Assembly: GCF_964355755.1 (NCBI RefSeq)
Contig: NC_092677.1
Coordinates: 27,932,101-27,996,100 of the forward strand
Reading direction: 5' to 3'
DNA from: Antedon mediterranea
Taxonomy: Eukaryota; Echinodermata; Crinoidea; Comatulida; Antedonidae
Length of the DNA: 64,000 nucleotides
Shown here: positions 63,445 to 64,000 of the stretch, piece after piece
How the letters are laid out: each line of letters opens with the position of its first letter
Numbering within the stretch: the first letter of the stretch is position 1
Position numbers and translations under genes: made by a program
The notes under the pieces: model-generated
Databases searched by the model: none
What the model was told of the DNA's origin: nothing
What the model saw: only the letters and a program-made list of their open reading frames with translations

Positions 63445-64000
63445 CGGACTGATAATGGATACCAACCATTTAAGTAACCTTTGACATGTAACGGAACTAA
63501 GTAAGCGAAAAAAATAAGAAAGAAAAAAAAAGCAACAACAAAAAGAAAAAAGAGGCATAAAAATATAAAACAAACATATATATGTAACGATTGTATATTT
63601 TTGGGTGGGTATGTTCTTAGGAACATTCTCACTGTAATAATATACAATCGGTTATAATATGAAAAAAAAAAATGAAAAAATATTTTAAAAATCTAAAAAA
63701 AATATATAAGACCAGAAAAACTCCAGGAACTGGCCTAACGTGGAGGATGCCCAGTTTTTGAAATGGGAGTAAACAAGCTGGTTTTTTGACAATGTCTAAC
63801 TGATTCTGACGACGGACACAAACAATATACCATATTGTTTTTAACTTTTGTGTAATTATTCTCTTTAAATCCAATATATAATCTTGTTTTTCCCTGTACC
63901 GTTTTTTTACACGGTACTCGATTCTATCCATGTTGTATTCTCGAATTGTATTCCATTCTTAAAATTTAACATAAATTGTTAATGACGTAATCATGACGTG

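Larger units (their letters stand above)
62606..64000. other. 3' flank of Maf, no gene recognised
   Basis: Plain AT-rich DNA with a probable small MITE at 63277-63385 and an exact 23-bp palindrome at 63422-63444. The minus-strand frame at 63629-63931 is low-complexity and unsupported. No clear Maf poly(A) signal was picked out. Confidence 0.55.

Noticed and set aside
63629-63931. 100-codon minus-strand frame near the window end
   Set aside because: Lys/Phe-rich translation from A- and T-runs, no similarity to known proteins.

Overview
The window is animal nuclear DNA. Every gene is split by GT-AG introns (one GC-AG), intergenic DNA is AT-rich, and short palindromic transposons, tRNA-derived SINEs and minisatellites are scattered through introns. 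Gene content and style (a full-length MEGF8, one Scratch, one large Maf, many TAGGCCTA motifs) suggest an invertebrate deuterostome, most likely an echinoderm. The taxon is an inference; nothing here proves it.

Layout. 1-2610: 3' flank. 2611-24633 (-): MEGF8, a 39-exon gene whose exons join in frame to 2755 residues. 24634-27111: divergent intergenic DNA. 27112-29262 (+): CYBA/p22phox, 6 exons, 278 residues, with an acidic C-terminal extension. 30559-39766 (-): a Scratch-type zinc-finger repressor, 4 exons, 433 residues, with its SNAG peptide on a separate first exon beyond a 7.4 kb intron. 39767-44619: divergent intergenic DNA with no secure gene. 44620-46424 (+): NUDT21/CFIm25, 7 exons, 224 residues, one GC-AG intron. 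47364-52817 (-): SF3A3, 14 exons, 501 residues, converging on NUDT21 tail to tail. 52818-53537: short divergent promoter interval. 53538-59768 (+): IST1, 10 exons, 371 residues, with many tandem arrays in its introns and at its stop codon. 61883-62605 (+): an intronless large-Maf bZIP gene of 240 residues behind a TATA box, a CRE/MARE-like site and two short upstream ORFs.

The genes do not form one pathway. MEGF8 is a membrane protein that damps Hedgehog signalling through an E3 ligase. CYBA is the NADPH-oxidase small subunit. Scratch and Maf are developmental transcription factors. NUDT21 and SF3A3 act in pre-mRNA 3'-end processing and splicing. IST1 acts in ESCRT-III. Their linkage is informative: human MAF, CYBA, IST1 and NUDT21 all lie on 16q, and Scratch and large-Maf paralogues are again syntenic on human 8q (SCRT1, MAFA) and 20 (SCRT2, MAFB), so the window looks like a piece of an old linkage block.

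The most unusual structures are: (1) a 46-bp tandem array starting inside the last IST1 codons, in which each unit carries a poly(A) hexamer and a hairpin; (2) a triplicated splice acceptor before IST1 exon 4 whose two upstream copies lead into stops; (3) a palindromic MITE family with variable internal repeats, present in six MEGF8 introns; (4) a MEGF8 intronic minisatellite split by a clean 175-bp transposon insertion; (5) facing poly(A) signals of NUDT21 and SF3A3; (6) an AT-hook-like motif in Scratch. Exon boundaries were read by eye from splice sites, frame and remembered family similarity. No alignment or database search was run.
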